Part shown: piece by piece, positions 27,264-35,189 of the stretch
Numbering within the stretch: position 1 is the stretch's first letter
How the letters are laid out: every line of letters starts with the position of its first letter
Origin: Pseudomonas sp. MWU16-30317
Lineage (GTDB): Bacteria; Pseudomonadota; Gammaproteobacteria; Pseudomonadales; Pseudomonadaceae
Length of the DNA stretch: 64,000 nt
Direction of reading: 5' to 3'
Assembly (NCBI RefSeq): GCF_020515695.1
Contig: NZ_JAIWJA010000012.1
Span: forward strand, 121,189 to 185,188
Notes under the pieces: generated by a model
Told to the model about the DNA's origin: nothing
Databases searched by the model: none
Seen by the model: the letters and a program-made list of their open reading frames with translations, nothing else
Translations under genes and position numbers: made by a program

Positions 27264-28157
27264 ATGATGAGCATCGTTGATATGGAAACCGTAAACCTTT
27301 ATACCGAACATTGGCTCGCCCGCGAAGGCGGCCATCTCTATGCCAGGCACTACCCAGGAGCCGGTCCGGCCTTCGTCCTGATGCACGGTTTCCCCGACAA
27401 TCTGCATATCTACGATGGCTTGGTGCCGCACCTGATCGCTGCGGGCCGCCGCGTGGTCACTTTTGATTTCCTGGGCTTCGGCGCATCTGATAAGCGAGAC
27501 ACCACTGTTTATGGTTTCAAACAGCAATTGGATGATCTCGTGGCAGTGGTCGAGGGACTGCAACTGGGCAAAGTCATCCCGGTAGCGCACGACGCAGCAG
27601 GGCCGGCGGCGATCAACTTCGCTTTGGCGCACCCCGCCAGCGTCCATTCATTGTGCCTGCTCAACACGCTCTACGCAGCCACGCCCGCCGCCCGCCTGCC
27701 GGAACTGATCGAGCTCTTCGCCCAACCGGGCCTTACTGCGCTGGCTGGCGAGATCATCCAGAGTCCAGAGCAGATGGGCTTTTTACTGAATTTTCAGTTT
27801 GGCAAATTCCAGGCCAGTCTCAACGAGCACCACCGAGCCTACAGTGAAGCCTTCCTGGGTCCGATTGTGGTTGGCAGTTTCATGCAGCAGCCGAGTTCGG
27901 CGCGCGCGTTCGTAGCCCTGGCAGCGGATCTGTTTGCCGAAATTGGCCGCAACACGGCGCGTCTGGCGACCTTTGAAAATCTGGATGTCCCAGTGAACAT
28001 CCTGTGGGGCACCAACGACCCCTACCTCACCAGTGGCATGGCCCACGACTTTAAACAGCATCTCCCGCATGCCTCGCTGACCCTGGTTGATGCGGGGCAT
28101 TGGCTGATGATCGATGAGCCTGAAATTGTTGCTCAAAAAATGCTGGCGTGCGCCTGA
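27264..28157 (+). CDS. Alpha/beta hydrolase, haloalkane dehalogenase/epoxide hydrolase-like
   Basis: 297 residues (or 296 from the second ATG at 27267). The oxyanion motif is LMHGFPDN near 40, the aspartate nucleophile is D110 in VAHDAAGP, the acid is likely in LWGTNDPYL near 250, and the His is in VDAGHWLMIDEP near 277. An Asp in place of Ser at the nucleophile elbow is the mark of dehalogenases and epoxide hydrolases. It opens a rightward group with a carbonic anhydrase-like gene (27 bp later), a small exported protein and a GlxA-type regulator, ahead of the nitrilase locus. Confidence 0.88.
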   Translation: MMSIVDMETVNLYTEHWLAREGGHLYARHYPGAGPAFVLMHGFPDNLHIYDGLVPHLIAAGRRVVTFDFLGFGASDKRDTTVYGFKQQLDDLVAVVEGLQLGKVIPVAHDAAGPAAINFALAHPASVHSLCLLNTLYAATPAARLPELIELFAQPGLTALAGEIIQSPEQMGFLLNFQFGKFQASLNEHHRAYSEAFLGPIVVGSFMQQPSSARAFVALAADLFAEIGRNTARLATFENLDVPVNILWGTNDPYLTSGMAHDFKQHLPHASLTLVDAGHWLMIDEPEIVAQKMLACA

Positions 28158-28184
28158 AACCACCCACTGACCGAGGATTATCCC

Positions 28185-28727
28185 ATGAACGTAATTGATG
28201 ACCTGACCCATCGCAATAGCATGTTTGCAGACAACGATTTCAATGCCCAGCTACAGATCATGCCATCGATGAAGACCGTAATCATCGGCTGCGTCGATCC
28301 CCGGGTGGACCCCGCCGACATCTTCGGTTTGAAACCAGGCGAGGCTGCCGTGATTCGTAATGTGGGGGGCCGCATCAACCCTGCGACTTTGCAGAGCATG
28401 GCTATCGTACGCACTGTAGCGGTGGCCGACGGCAAAGAGGTCGGCCCGGGCTGGAATCTGATCGTGTTGCACCACACCGACTGCGGTATTGCCCCTTGCC
28501 TCCTCCACGCGCCCGCATTGCTGGCGAAAAACCTCGGTGTTGAAACCGCCGAGCTCGACAAGCTCGCTATCGCTGACCCTTATGCGGCGGTCGCGATCGA
28601 CGTGGCCGCGCTCAAAGCCAATACCCAGCTGCCTGGCGGTTTTCTGGTCACTGGCATGGTGTACGACGTCGATACCGGCAAGGTTGAAGTCGTCGTGCCC
28701 CCTGCCCTGTTGCGTTCTGAAGCTTGA
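28185..28727 (+). CDS. Beta-carbonic anhydrase family protein
   Basis: 180 residues. Zinc ligands and active-site pair are visible: C36-V-D38-P-R40 near the start and H97-T-D-C100 further on, which is the beta-class CxDxR...HxxC pattern. It would hydrate CO2 to bicarbonate in the cytoplasm. It lies in line between an alpha/beta hydrolase and a small secreted protein, and such carbonic anhydrase-like genes do occur in catabolic operons. A role other than CO2 hydration (for example CS2 hydrolase-like) cannot be excluded. Confidence 0.88.
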   Translation: MNVIDDLTHRNSMFADNDFNAQLQIMPSMKTVIIGCVDPRVDPADIFGLKPGEAAVIRNVGGRINPATLQSMAIVRTVAVADGKEVGPGWNLIVLHHTDCGIAPCLLHAPALLAKNLGVETAELDKLAIADPYAAVAIDVAALKANTQLPGGFLVTGMVYDVDTGKVEVVVPPALLRSEA

Positions 28728-28758
28728 ATACCTTTTCCTTTGTCACCGAGTAACGCTC

Positions 28759-29154
28759 ATGAACTTCACTTTCCGCTCATTGGTGGTAACGATCGCCCTC
28801 GCGCTCTGCCTGCTCGATACCGCTCAGGCCGGCCCATTGCCAAAAGTACCCACCACCAAAATCATTGCCATTGGCTCGGTCACCCCAGGCGCGACCAACG
28901 AGGCCGTCAGTGCCGTACTACCCCAGGAAGTCCGCGAAACCGTTCAGCTGCATCTGGATGGCAAGATCGAACAGTGGAACGTGCGCAACGACAAACTGGG
29001 TGTGGTTTTTATCCTAAACATGACCAACGTCGACGAAGCCAAGGCGATCTTCGCCAGGATGCCGCTGGATCGGGCCGGTTTGATCTCTTTTGAATTCATT
29101 CCCGTGGGGCCTTTGTCGCCCCTTTCACTGTTGCTGGCCCCGGCGAATCCCTGA
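28759..29154 (+). CDS. Small exported protein, possibly muconolactone isomerase-like fold
   Basis: 131 residues, with a signal peptide at 1-25 (FRSLVVTIALALCLLDTAQA, cleavage before GPLPK). The mature part has two halves: VLPQEVRETVQLHLDGKIEQW, and NMTNVDEAKAIFARMPLDRAG then FEFIPVGPLSPLSLLL. This alternation of strands and helices resembles small dimeric alpha/beta-barrel proteins of the muconolactone isomerase/YCII type. The ATG at 28759 is 31 bp after the carbonic anhydrase stop. No function is claimed. Confidence 0.72.
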   Translation: MNFTFRSLVVTIALALCLLDTAQAGPLPKVPTTKIIAIGSVTPGATNEAVSAVLPQEVRETVQLHLDGKIEQWNVRNDKLGVVFILNMTNVDEAKAIFARMPLDRAGLISFEFIPVGPLSPLSLLLAPANP

Positions 29155-29228
29155 GAGTGCTTCGGCCTATCTGACGGCGCCCTCCCCAAGAGCGCCGTTT
29201 TCGTTTGCTTGCTGCACAAGAGGCTTTT

Positions 29229-30161
29229 ATGAAGGAGATCGGGCTCATTCTGTACCCGAAGTTTCAAGTACTTGGTCTGGCGATGTGTTCGGCTTTCGAG
29301 CTGGCCAACAACCTGGTGGGGAGAGCGGAGTATCAGCTGCATCTGCTGTCGGAGCATGGTGGCTCCGTCCAGACCTCGGCGGGCTTTGCGGTTGAGACAT
29401 CGCCGCTGATGCGCCGCGCGTTCGACACCTTGATCGTCATGGGCGATAGCGGCCAGCGGGAGATATCGACGCGCCTGGTGGATTACATGCGCGATGGCGA
29501 GGCTACCACGCGCAGGCTCGGCTCGATCTGCACGGGCGCCTATGTGCTCGCCCACGCCGGTCTACTGAATGGACGCCGCGCCACTACTCATTGGTATCGG
29601 GCCCGGGAGTTTCAGCGGGCCTTTCCCAAGGTCAAGCTTGAAGAGGATCGGATATTCATCAATGACGGCAAATTCTGGACTTCTGCCGGTATGAGCGCAT
29701 GTCTTGATCTAGCGCTCGCCTTTGTCGAGCAAGACCTTGGAGGCGAACTAGCCCGCTCGGTGGCTCGACAGCTGGTGCTGTACCACCGCAGGGCGGGTGG
29801 CCAATCGCAGTTTTCGGTCATGCTGGAGATGCAGCCGAGCACGGATCGGATTCGGGCCGCGTTGGCCTACGCCAAGGAGAATTTGAAGCGCGATCTATCG
29901 GTCGATGACTTGGCCCATGCAGCGAACTTGAGCACGCGACAGTTCAGCCGTGTATTCCAGGCTGAGACCGGCCAATCGCCGGCCAAGGCGATCGAAAACC
30001 TGCGCGTGGAGTCAGCGCGGTTGATGATAGAAGCAGGGCAACGCTCGATCGACCGAGTCGCGATCGACACCGGTTTTGGCGATCGAGAAAGAATGCGGCG
30101 TGCGTTTTTGCGGGCCTTTGGCCACCCCCCACAAACTATTCAGCGGGCCAGCCTCGGTTGA
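29229..30161 (+). CDS. GlxA-type AraC regulator with DJ-1/PfpI sensor domain (paralogue A)
   Basis: 310 residues. The N-terminal class I glutamine amidotransferase-like domain (1-190; IGLILYPKFQVLGLAM, GSICTGAYVLAHAGLLNGR with the nucleophile-elbow Cys, TTHW) is followed by an AraC DNA-binding domain (from about 215; LSVDDLAHAANLSTRQFSRVF, SIDRVAIDTGFGDRERMRRAF). The start is the ATG at 29229 after AGAGG. It is closely related to the regulator at 31836-32765 on the same strand. The two flank a leftward DHA2 permease gene. Confidence 0.9.
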   Translation: MKEIGLILYPKFQVLGLAMCSAFELANNLVGRAEYQLHLLSEHGGSVQTSAGFAVETSPLMRRAFDTLIVMGDSGQREISTRLVDYMRDGEATTRRLGSICTGAYVLAHAGLLNGRRATTHWYRAREFQRAFPKVKLEEDRIFINDGKFWTSAGMSACLDLALAFVEQDLGGELARSVARQLVLYHRRAGGQSQFSVMLEMQPSTDRIRAALAYAKENLKRDLSVDDLAHAANLSTRQFSRVFQAETGQSPAKAIENLRVESARLMIEAGQRSIDRVAIDTGFGDRERMRRAFLRAFGHPPQTIQRASLG

Positions 30162-30185
30162 GGTCTTGGCCCATAGGCGCATCCT

Positions 30186-31724
30186 TTAGCCATTGTTGCC
30201 CTGGGCTCGGTGGTCGGCGGGGGCGGTTTCGGCGGCTTGTATCAACAGCCAAGCCAGTAGTGCGGCGATCCCTGCGAATGCCGCACCAGTCAACAGGATG
30301 GCCTGGTAGCCGAAGCAATAGCTGCCAAGCGCCAGGACACGAAGGGCTGGCGACCCGCCGCCGGATAGATCTCCGGCGCCAATGGCATGCACAAGAGCAT
30401 CCGCTGTAAGCGCAGAGTCGACAGGCAAACCGGCCACTACGCGAGCTTTGATTTGCACCAGCAACACCGCGCCGAGCACAGCGAAGCCAATGACAATACC
30501 GGCAAAGCGGATAGTGCCGGAGATACCCGATGCCATCCCGGCGCGCTCCGGCGGTATGACCGACATGCTGACCTTGGCCGTTTCACCATTGAGCGTGCCG
30601 GCGCCGATTCCCATCAGCAGCATCCCTGGTAACAACGCCACGTAGTGCAGTTGAGAGATTGCAACGGCTACCCAGGTCAAACCCGCCGCTATAAGCCCAA
30701 GGCCGCCCGTGAGCAGTACCCGACCACTCAACCGGTGAGTCAAGTACGCGGCCACCAACCGGGGCACTACAAACAGCGGTACGGCGATAGGCAACATGAG
30801 CAACCCGGCGGCTTGGGGGCTATAACCGAGGCCATTCTGAAAGAACATCGGCAGATAAGTGAGCATGGTCAGCAGCGAGACAGAAAACGCCAGGCCCGAG
30901 AAAATGGCGCCCAGGTAGGTGGCGCGGCGAAAGAACGCGAAGTCGACCATAGGGCGGTCTTGTACATGCTCGACCCCCAGAAACAGCAGGAATGACAGCG
31001 CCGCGCCCGCGAATTCCAGCAGTACCGCACTATCGCTCCATCCCCGGTGATTACCGGAGATCAGCGCCAGCGTCAGCAAAAACAGACTGGTGCTGAAGGT
31101 AACGGCTCCAGGGACGTCGACCCGTGTCGCGTCAGGGTCCCTGGACTCAACCAGTGTGCGACTGACCAGCACCACCAGCACAACACCGATGGGGATGTTG
31201 ATGTAGAACGCCCACTCCCACCCAAAATGCTCGGTGATGAAGCCTCCTACGACGGGCCCCAGCGCAACTGCAATACCGATCACCGTGCCCCAGAATGCGA
31301 AGGCGCGTGCGCGATCGGCGCCGCGAAAGCTGTGGGACAAGGTCGCCAAGGCGGCGCTGAGCTGCAGAGCAGCCCCTGCGCCTTGAAGCGCACGCGCCAG
31401 ATTAAGCACCGTGGCGCTGGGTGCGGCGCCACAAATGAAAGATGCCAGGGTGAAAATCACCAGCCCGACTATCAGCAGGCGCTTGCGCCCATAACGATCG
31501 GCAAGTGCCCCCGCCGGCATCAGCAGTGCGGCGAAGCTCAGCGTGTAGGCGCTGACCACCCATTCGATGTCCGCAAAACTGGCACCCAAGGTGCGCGCGA
31601 TGGACGACAGCGACACCGCGACTATATTAGAGTCCAGGTTGATCATGAACGAGGGAACGGAAACACACAGCAAGATCAGCAGTCGCTGTGTGGCGTTGAC
31701 GGAAGAAGGCTTGCTGATGTCCAT
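30186..31724 (-). CDS. DHA2-family MFS drug/metabolite:H+ antiporter
   Basis: 512 residues, 14 TM helices expected. It has the family opening LLCVSVPSFMINLDSNIVAVSLSSIAR in pieces (motif D1 LDSNIVAVSL), ALADRYGRKRLLIVGL (motif A), RALQGAGAALQL (motif B) and GPVVGGFI (motif C). It is an EmrB/QacA-type efflux pump without a fusion-protein partner nearby. It lies leftward between two paralogous GlxA regulators and is divergent from the second (111 bp between starts), which is its likely controller. The cargo may be a toxic nitrile or product of the nitrilase locus; that is inference. Confidence 0.92.
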   Translation of the reverse strand: MDISKPSSVNATQRLLILLCVSVPSFMINLDSNIVAVSLSSIARTLGASFADIEWVVSAYTLSFAALLMPAGALADRYGRKRLLIVGLVIFTLASFICGAAPSATVLNLARALQGAGAALQLSAALATLSHSFRGADRARAFAFWGTVIGIAVALGPVVGGFITEHFGWEWAFYINIPIGVVLVVLVSRTLVESRDPDATRVDVPGAVTFSTSLFLLTLALISGNHRGWSDSAVLLEFAGAALSFLLFLGVEHVQDRPMVDFAFFRRATYLGAIFSGLAFSVSLLTMLTYLPMFFQNGLGYSPQAAGLLMLPIAVPLFVVPRLVAAYLTHRLSGRVLLTGGLGLIAAGLTWVAVAISQLHYVALLPGMLLMGIGAGTLNGETAKVSMSVIPPERAGMASGISGTIRFAGIVIGFAVLGAVLLVQIKARVVAGLPVDSALTADALVHAIGAGDLSGGGSPALRVLALGSYCFGYQAILLTGAAFAGIAALLAWLLIQAAETAPADHRAQGNNG

Positions 31725-31835
31725 GGGGTTCGTCTCGCACGGGGCATTGGCTATGATGGGCCTTTAGCGTACAACCATAATACAAAGGCCTGTACGTCAC
31801 CGGGGCCACTCTTTCGGTCATCAGGCGCACATTTC

Positions 31836-32765
31836 ATGCAAAATATCGGATTGATCCTTTACCCCGGCTTCCAAGTACTAGGGTTGTCGATGTCCGCCAC
31901 CTTCGAAGTGGCCAACATGATGGCCGAACGTGAGGTCTATACCGTCACGCTGCTGTCCGAACAGGGTGGGCTGGTGCAGTCCTCCGCAGGCTTTGGGGTC
32001 GATACCAAGGCGTTTGATCAGCGCCGCTTCGACACCCTGCTGATCCTCGGCGACAACGTGGTCAGGCCGGCGTCGCCCGGGCTGATCCAGTACATGCGTG
32101 ATTCCAGCCCTCTGACCCGCCGCGTAGGGTCGATCTGCACCGGCTCCGCCGCCTTGGCAGAGGCGGGTCTGCTCTCCGGTCGCCGGGTGACCACCCATTG
32201 GGCCCACGCGCAGGATCTGCAACGGCTTTACCCCGATATCACGGTGGACGAAGACCGCATCTTCATCAACGACGGCCCTGTGTGGACAGCTGCGGGGATG
32301 AGCGCCTGCATCGATTTGGCGTTGGCGCTGGTAGAGAGCGACCTAGGCAGCGACATCACCCGTTTGGTGTCCCGGCAACTGGTGGTCTATCACCGTCGCG
32401 CCGGGGGCCAGTCGCAGTTTTCGGTCATGCAGGAACTTGACCCCAAGACCGACCGGATTCAAACCGCCCTGACCTACGCGCGGCACCACCTGAAAACCGA
32501 GCTGTCGGTGGATCAGTTGGCATATGTCGCCAACCTCAGCCCTCGGCAGTTCAGCAGGATTTTCACCGCGCAGACGGGCAAATCCCCCGCCAAGGCAGTC
32601 GAACAACTGCGGGTGGAAGCCGCGCGGCTGATGATGGAAAGCGGGCATCAGTCGATCGACGTCGTCGCTACAGAGAGTGGCTTTGGGGATCGCGAGCGGA
32701 TGCGGCGGGCCTTCACGCGTGCATTCGGCCAGCCTCCTTCCTACTTCGCGAAAACGCAATCATAG
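31836..32765 (+). CDS. GlxA-type AraC regulator with DJ-1/PfpI sensor domain (paralogue B)
   Basis: 309 residues, with the same two-domain plan as the protein at 29229-30161. The sensor is IGLILYPGFQVLGLSM, GSICTGSAALAEAGLLSGRR and TTHW. The DNA-binding domain contains LSVDQLAYVANLSPRQFSRIF and SIDVVATESGFGDRERMRRAF. The chosen ATG (31836) gives the conserved N-terminus; an open frame extending far upstream is the antisense of the permease and is not coding. It is divergent from the DHA2 permease and 100 bp upstream of the nitrilase gene, so it probably controls one or both. Confidence 0.92.
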   Translation: MQNIGLILYPGFQVLGLSMSATFEVANMMAEREVYTVTLLSEQGGLVQSSAGFGVDTKAFDQRRFDTLLILGDNVVRPASPGLIQYMRDSSPLTRRVGSICTGSAALAEAGLLSGRRVTTHWAHAQDLQRLYPDITVDEDRIFINDGPVWTAAGMSACIDLALALVESDLGSDITRLVSRQLVVYHRRAGGQSQFSVMQELDPKTDRIQTALTYARHHLKTELSVDQLAYVANLSPRQFSRIFTAQTGKSPAKAVEQLRVEAARLMMESGHQSIDVVATESGFGDRERMRRAFTRAFGQPPSYFAKTQS

Positions 32766-32830
32766 ATTCAACATGACCGAAAAGGTGGGAACCGCGACCT
32801 ACGGCCATAGCATTACACCCTTAATCTTAA

Positions 32831-32857
32831 CCTCACTGAAACCCAACCCCAGTGAGG
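32831..32857 (+). promoter_or_regulatory. Hairpin that buries the nitrilase ribosome-binding site
   Basis: CCTCACTG (32831-32838) pairs perfectly with CAGTGAGG (32850-32857) around an 11-nt loop. The 3' arm contains GAGG, the only Shine-Dalgarno-like sequence, eight bases before the nitrilase ATG at 32866. Formation of the stem would block ribosome entry, so a translational on/off switch is possible. Confidence 0.55.
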
Positions 32858-32865
32858 AAAACCCC

Positions 32866-33840
32866 ATGACCATCATCAAAGCAGCCGCCGTACAAATTGC
32901 TCCCGTGCTCTACAGCCGCGAAGGCACCGTGGAGAAAGTGGTGCAGAAGATTCTCGAACTCGGTGACAAAGGCGTGCAATTCGCCGTTTTCCCCGAAACC
33001 ATCGTCCCCTACTACCCCTACTTCTCTTTCGTGCAGACGCCATTCGAAATGGGCGCCGAGCATTACAAGTTGCTCGATCAAGCGGTCACCGTCCCCTCGG
33101 CTGCGACCGATGCCATCGGCAAGGCCGCCAAGCAGGCCAACATGGTGGTGTCGATCGGTGTCAACGAACGTGATGGCAGCACGCTTTACAACACTCAATT
33201 GCTCTTCGATGCCGACGGCACACTGATTCAGGCACGCCGCAAGATTTCCCCCACCTATCACGAACGCATGATCTGGGGCATGGGCGATGGCTCCGGCTTG
33301 CGTGCCGTGGATAGCGCCGTGGGCCGCATCGGCCAACTGGCCTGCTGGGAACACTACAACCCGCTAGCCCGTTATGCGCTGATTGAAGACGGCGAGCAGA
33401 TTCACGCGTCGATGTATCCAGGCTCGTTCGCTGGCGAACTATTCACCCGCCAGATGGAAGTCAGTATTCGCATGCATGCCCTGGAATCCGCGTGCTTCGT
33501 GGTCAACTCCACGGCCTGGCTGTATCCGGAGCAGCAAGCGCAGATCATGAAAGACACCGGCACCTCGATCGATCCCATTTCTGGCGGCTGCTTCACTGCG
33601 ATCATCGATCCCCAGGGCGAAATCATCGGCTCAATGACCGAAGGCGAAGGCGAAGTGATCGCCGACCTGGATCTCTGGGAAATCGACAAGCGCAAGCGCC
33701 AGATGGACGGGCGCGGGCATTACAGTCGCCCGGAGATCCTGAGCCTGGTCATCGACCGCACGGCTCACAGTCATGTGCATGAACGTGCGACTCATCCTAA
33801 GGTCGCCGAACTGGAACAGCGCGCCAGTAACAACCAGTAA
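32866..33840 (+). CDS. Nitrilase
   Basis: 324-residue nitrile aminohydrolase, converting R-CN to the carboxylic acid and ammonia. The catalytic triad is complete: E44 in FPETIVPYYPYF, K126 in ARRKISPTYHER and C160 in LACWEHYNP. The length and the C-terminal GHYSRPEILSLVIDR match bacterial aliphatic/arylaceto-nitrilases. The start is the ATG at 32866 because the conserved N-terminus begins there (MTIIKAAAVQIAP). It is followed 73 bp later by an AhpD-like gene. Upstream lie a GlxA-type regulator and a hairpin over the ribosome site. Plant nitriles such as indole-3-acetonitrile are possible substrates but not shown. Confidence 0.95.
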   Translation: MTIIKAAAVQIAPVLYSREGTVEKVVQKILELGDKGVQFAVFPETIVPYYPYFSFVQTPFEMGAEHYKLLDQAVTVPSAATDAIGKAAKQANMVVSIGVNERDGSTLYNTQLLFDADGTLIQARRKISPTYHERMIWGMGDGSGLRAVDSAVGRIGQLACWEHYNPLARYALIEDGEQIHASMYPGSFAGELFTRQMEVSIRMHALESACFVVNSTAWLYPEQQAQIMKDTGTSIDPISGGCFTAIIDPQGEIIGSMTEGEGEVIADLDLWEIDKRKRQMDGRGHYSRPEILSLVIDRTAHSHVHERATHPKVAELEQRASNNQ

Positions 33841-33858
33841 CGCACCTTCTTCCCTCTC

Positions 33859-33884
33859 GCACACCGCCGCTCATCACGGTGTGC
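33859..33884 (+). terminator. Hairpin between nitrilase and AhpD-like genes
   Basis: GCACACCG (33859-33866) pairs with CGGTGTGC (33877-33884), loop 10 nt. A short ATGACTTTT tail follows. It is probably a weak terminator or a processing site that sets different levels of the two genes. Confidence 0.45.
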
Positions 33885-33913
33885 ATGACTTTTCTCGTCT
33901 CAAGGAAACCATC

Positions 33914-34432
33914 ATGACTCGTATCAGTATATTGACCGCCGAACAAACACCAGATGCCTCTCGCCCATTACTGGAAGGCGTCAAAAAGGCCTTTGGCGGC
34001 GTGCCAAACGTCTTCAAAGTGCTGGCGCATTCCCCTGCCGTATTGGGCACCTACTTGCAGTTTCACCAGGCCAATCAAGGCAGTTCGTTGACCGACCTGC
34101 AACGTGAGGTCGTTGCACTCGCGGTATCCCAGGCCAATGCCTGCGAATATTGCCTGGCAGTCCACACCGCCATCGGTGGCAAGGCCGGGCTGTCCGCTGA
34201 CCAACTGCTGGGTGCGCGAGACGGCAGCTTGGACGCATATGCTCACTTCGCCCGCGCAGTCGCCGAGCATCGCGGCAACGTGAGCGACCAGGTCATCGCC
34301 AGCGCACGGAGCGCAGGCCTGTCGGATGAGGTGCTGCTTGGCATCATCGCGCAGGTCACGCTGCTGACCTTCACCAACTTGCTTAACAACGTTGCGCAAA
34401 CCACCATTGATTTTCCACCTGTGGCGCTTTAG
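33914..34432 (+). CDS. Carboxymuconolactone decarboxylase/AhpD-family protein
   Basis: 172 residues, all-helical CMD fold. The peroxidase-type motif ANACEYCLAVHT gives C77-x2-C80 and H84, which marks AhpD-like alkylhydroperoxidases and not decarboxylases. The start at 33914 follows CAAGGAAACC. It is placed directly after the nitrilase and may protect against peroxide or act as a disulfide reductase in the same stress context. It is the last gene before a strong hairpin at 34450. Confidence 0.88.
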   Translation: MTRISILTAEQTPDASRPLLEGVKKAFGGVPNVFKVLAHSPAVLGTYLQFHQANQGSSLTDLQREVVALAVSQANACEYCLAVHTAIGGKAGLSADQLLGARDGSLDAYAHFARAVAEHRGNVSDQVIASARSAGLSDEVLLGIIAQVTLLTFTNLLNNVAQTTIDFPPVAL

Positions 34433-34449
34433 CACCTGCACAGGCAGCC

Positions 34450-34479
34450 GCTCGTGGCGAGGCTCATCTCGCCACGAGC
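34450..34479 (+). terminator. Strong hairpin ending the nitrilase/AhpD unit
   Basis: GCTCGTGGCGAG and CTCGCCACGAGC form a perfect 12-bp stem with a 6-nt loop, 17 bases after the AhpD-like stop. There is no T-run, but stability is high. It may also be a REP-like palindrome. Confidence 0.6.
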
Positions 34480-34581
34480 AACTGCCAACCTCGCCACCCC
34501 GTCACGGTTTTGCCTTGCGCCCTTTCCCTTCACCACAAATCCTGATCCCGACGACCGGCCAAGCTAATTTGCACAAGTCAC

Positions 34582-34611
34582 TTTCATTATGAAATTCACT
34601 ATGTAATATTA
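34582..34611 (+). promoter_or_regulatory. Candidate HxlR operator
   Basis: The perfect palindrome TTTCATTATGAAA (34582-34594) and the nearby TAATATTA (34604-34611) sit in an AT-rich patch 36-65 bases before the hxlR-type start at 34647. HxlR proteins bind such short AT-rich dyads, so autoregulation of the efflux operon is likely. No clean -35/-10 pair could be fixed. Confidence 0.45.
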
Positions 34612-34646
34612 TGACCATCATTCAAATAAACCTTGTGGAGAAGTCC

Positions 34647-35168
34647 ATGAAACGAGCCACCTTCCAGCCCATGCCGTGCCCTGTCGCCAATGCCCTGGAA
34701 CAGATCGGCGATGGCTGGAGCCTGCTGATACTGCGCGATGCCTTCTATGGCCTGCGCCGCTTCGACGACTTCATCAACAGCCTGGGCATTGCCTCCAACA
34801 CCCTGACCCGGCGCCTTAACGACCTGGTCGCCAACGGCCTGATGGAGCGTCGTCCCTACCAGGACAACCCGCCCCGCCACGAGTACCACCTCACCGACGC
34901 CGGCCGTGATCTGCGCCAGGTCATCCTGACCCTGATGGCCTGGGGCACCCGTCACTCCAACGTTGGCGACAAGGTGTTCCTCGCCGATGAGCAAACCGGT
35001 CAGCCCGTCGACCTCGCCCTGATGGATGCCAACACCGGCAAGCGCATCACCCGCGAAGGCCACCGCATTCATGTCGCCGCCGATGCTGACGCACTCACCC
35101 AATGGCGAGTGCGCGCCGGCCAGGCCTACCGCGACAACGACGCGCTGGTCGCCCCTTTTCCTAACTGA
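34647..35168 (+). CDS. HxlR-family transcriptional regulator
   Basis: 173 residues. The winged helix spans about 10-100: CPVANALEQIGDGWSLLILRDAF in pieces with the conserved N-terminal Cys, FDDFINSLGIASNTLTRRL (recognition helix) and RHEYHLTDAGRDL (wing). The start is the ATG at 34647 after GGAG; an in-frame ATG at 34611 falls inside the candidate operator. It is 21 bp upstream of an EmrA-type gene and is therefore the likely regulator of the efflux operon. HxlR proteins often respond to electrophiles or quinones through the Cys. Confidence 0.92.
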   Translation: MKRATFQPMPCPVANALEQIGDGWSLLILRDAFYGLRRFDDFINSLGIASNTLTRRLNDLVANGLMERRPYQDNPPRHEYHLTDAGRDLRQVILTLMAWGTRHSNVGDKVFLADEQTGQPVDLALMDANTGKRITREGHRIHVAADADALTQWRVRAGQAYRDNDALVAPFPN

Positions 35169-35189
35169 AACCCAAGAGGTCCGCCCGCC

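Noticed and set aside
31047..31835. Long N-terminal extension of the second GlxA-type regulator
   Set aside because: This part is the complement of the DHA2 permease; conserved regulator sequence begins at the ATG at 31836.
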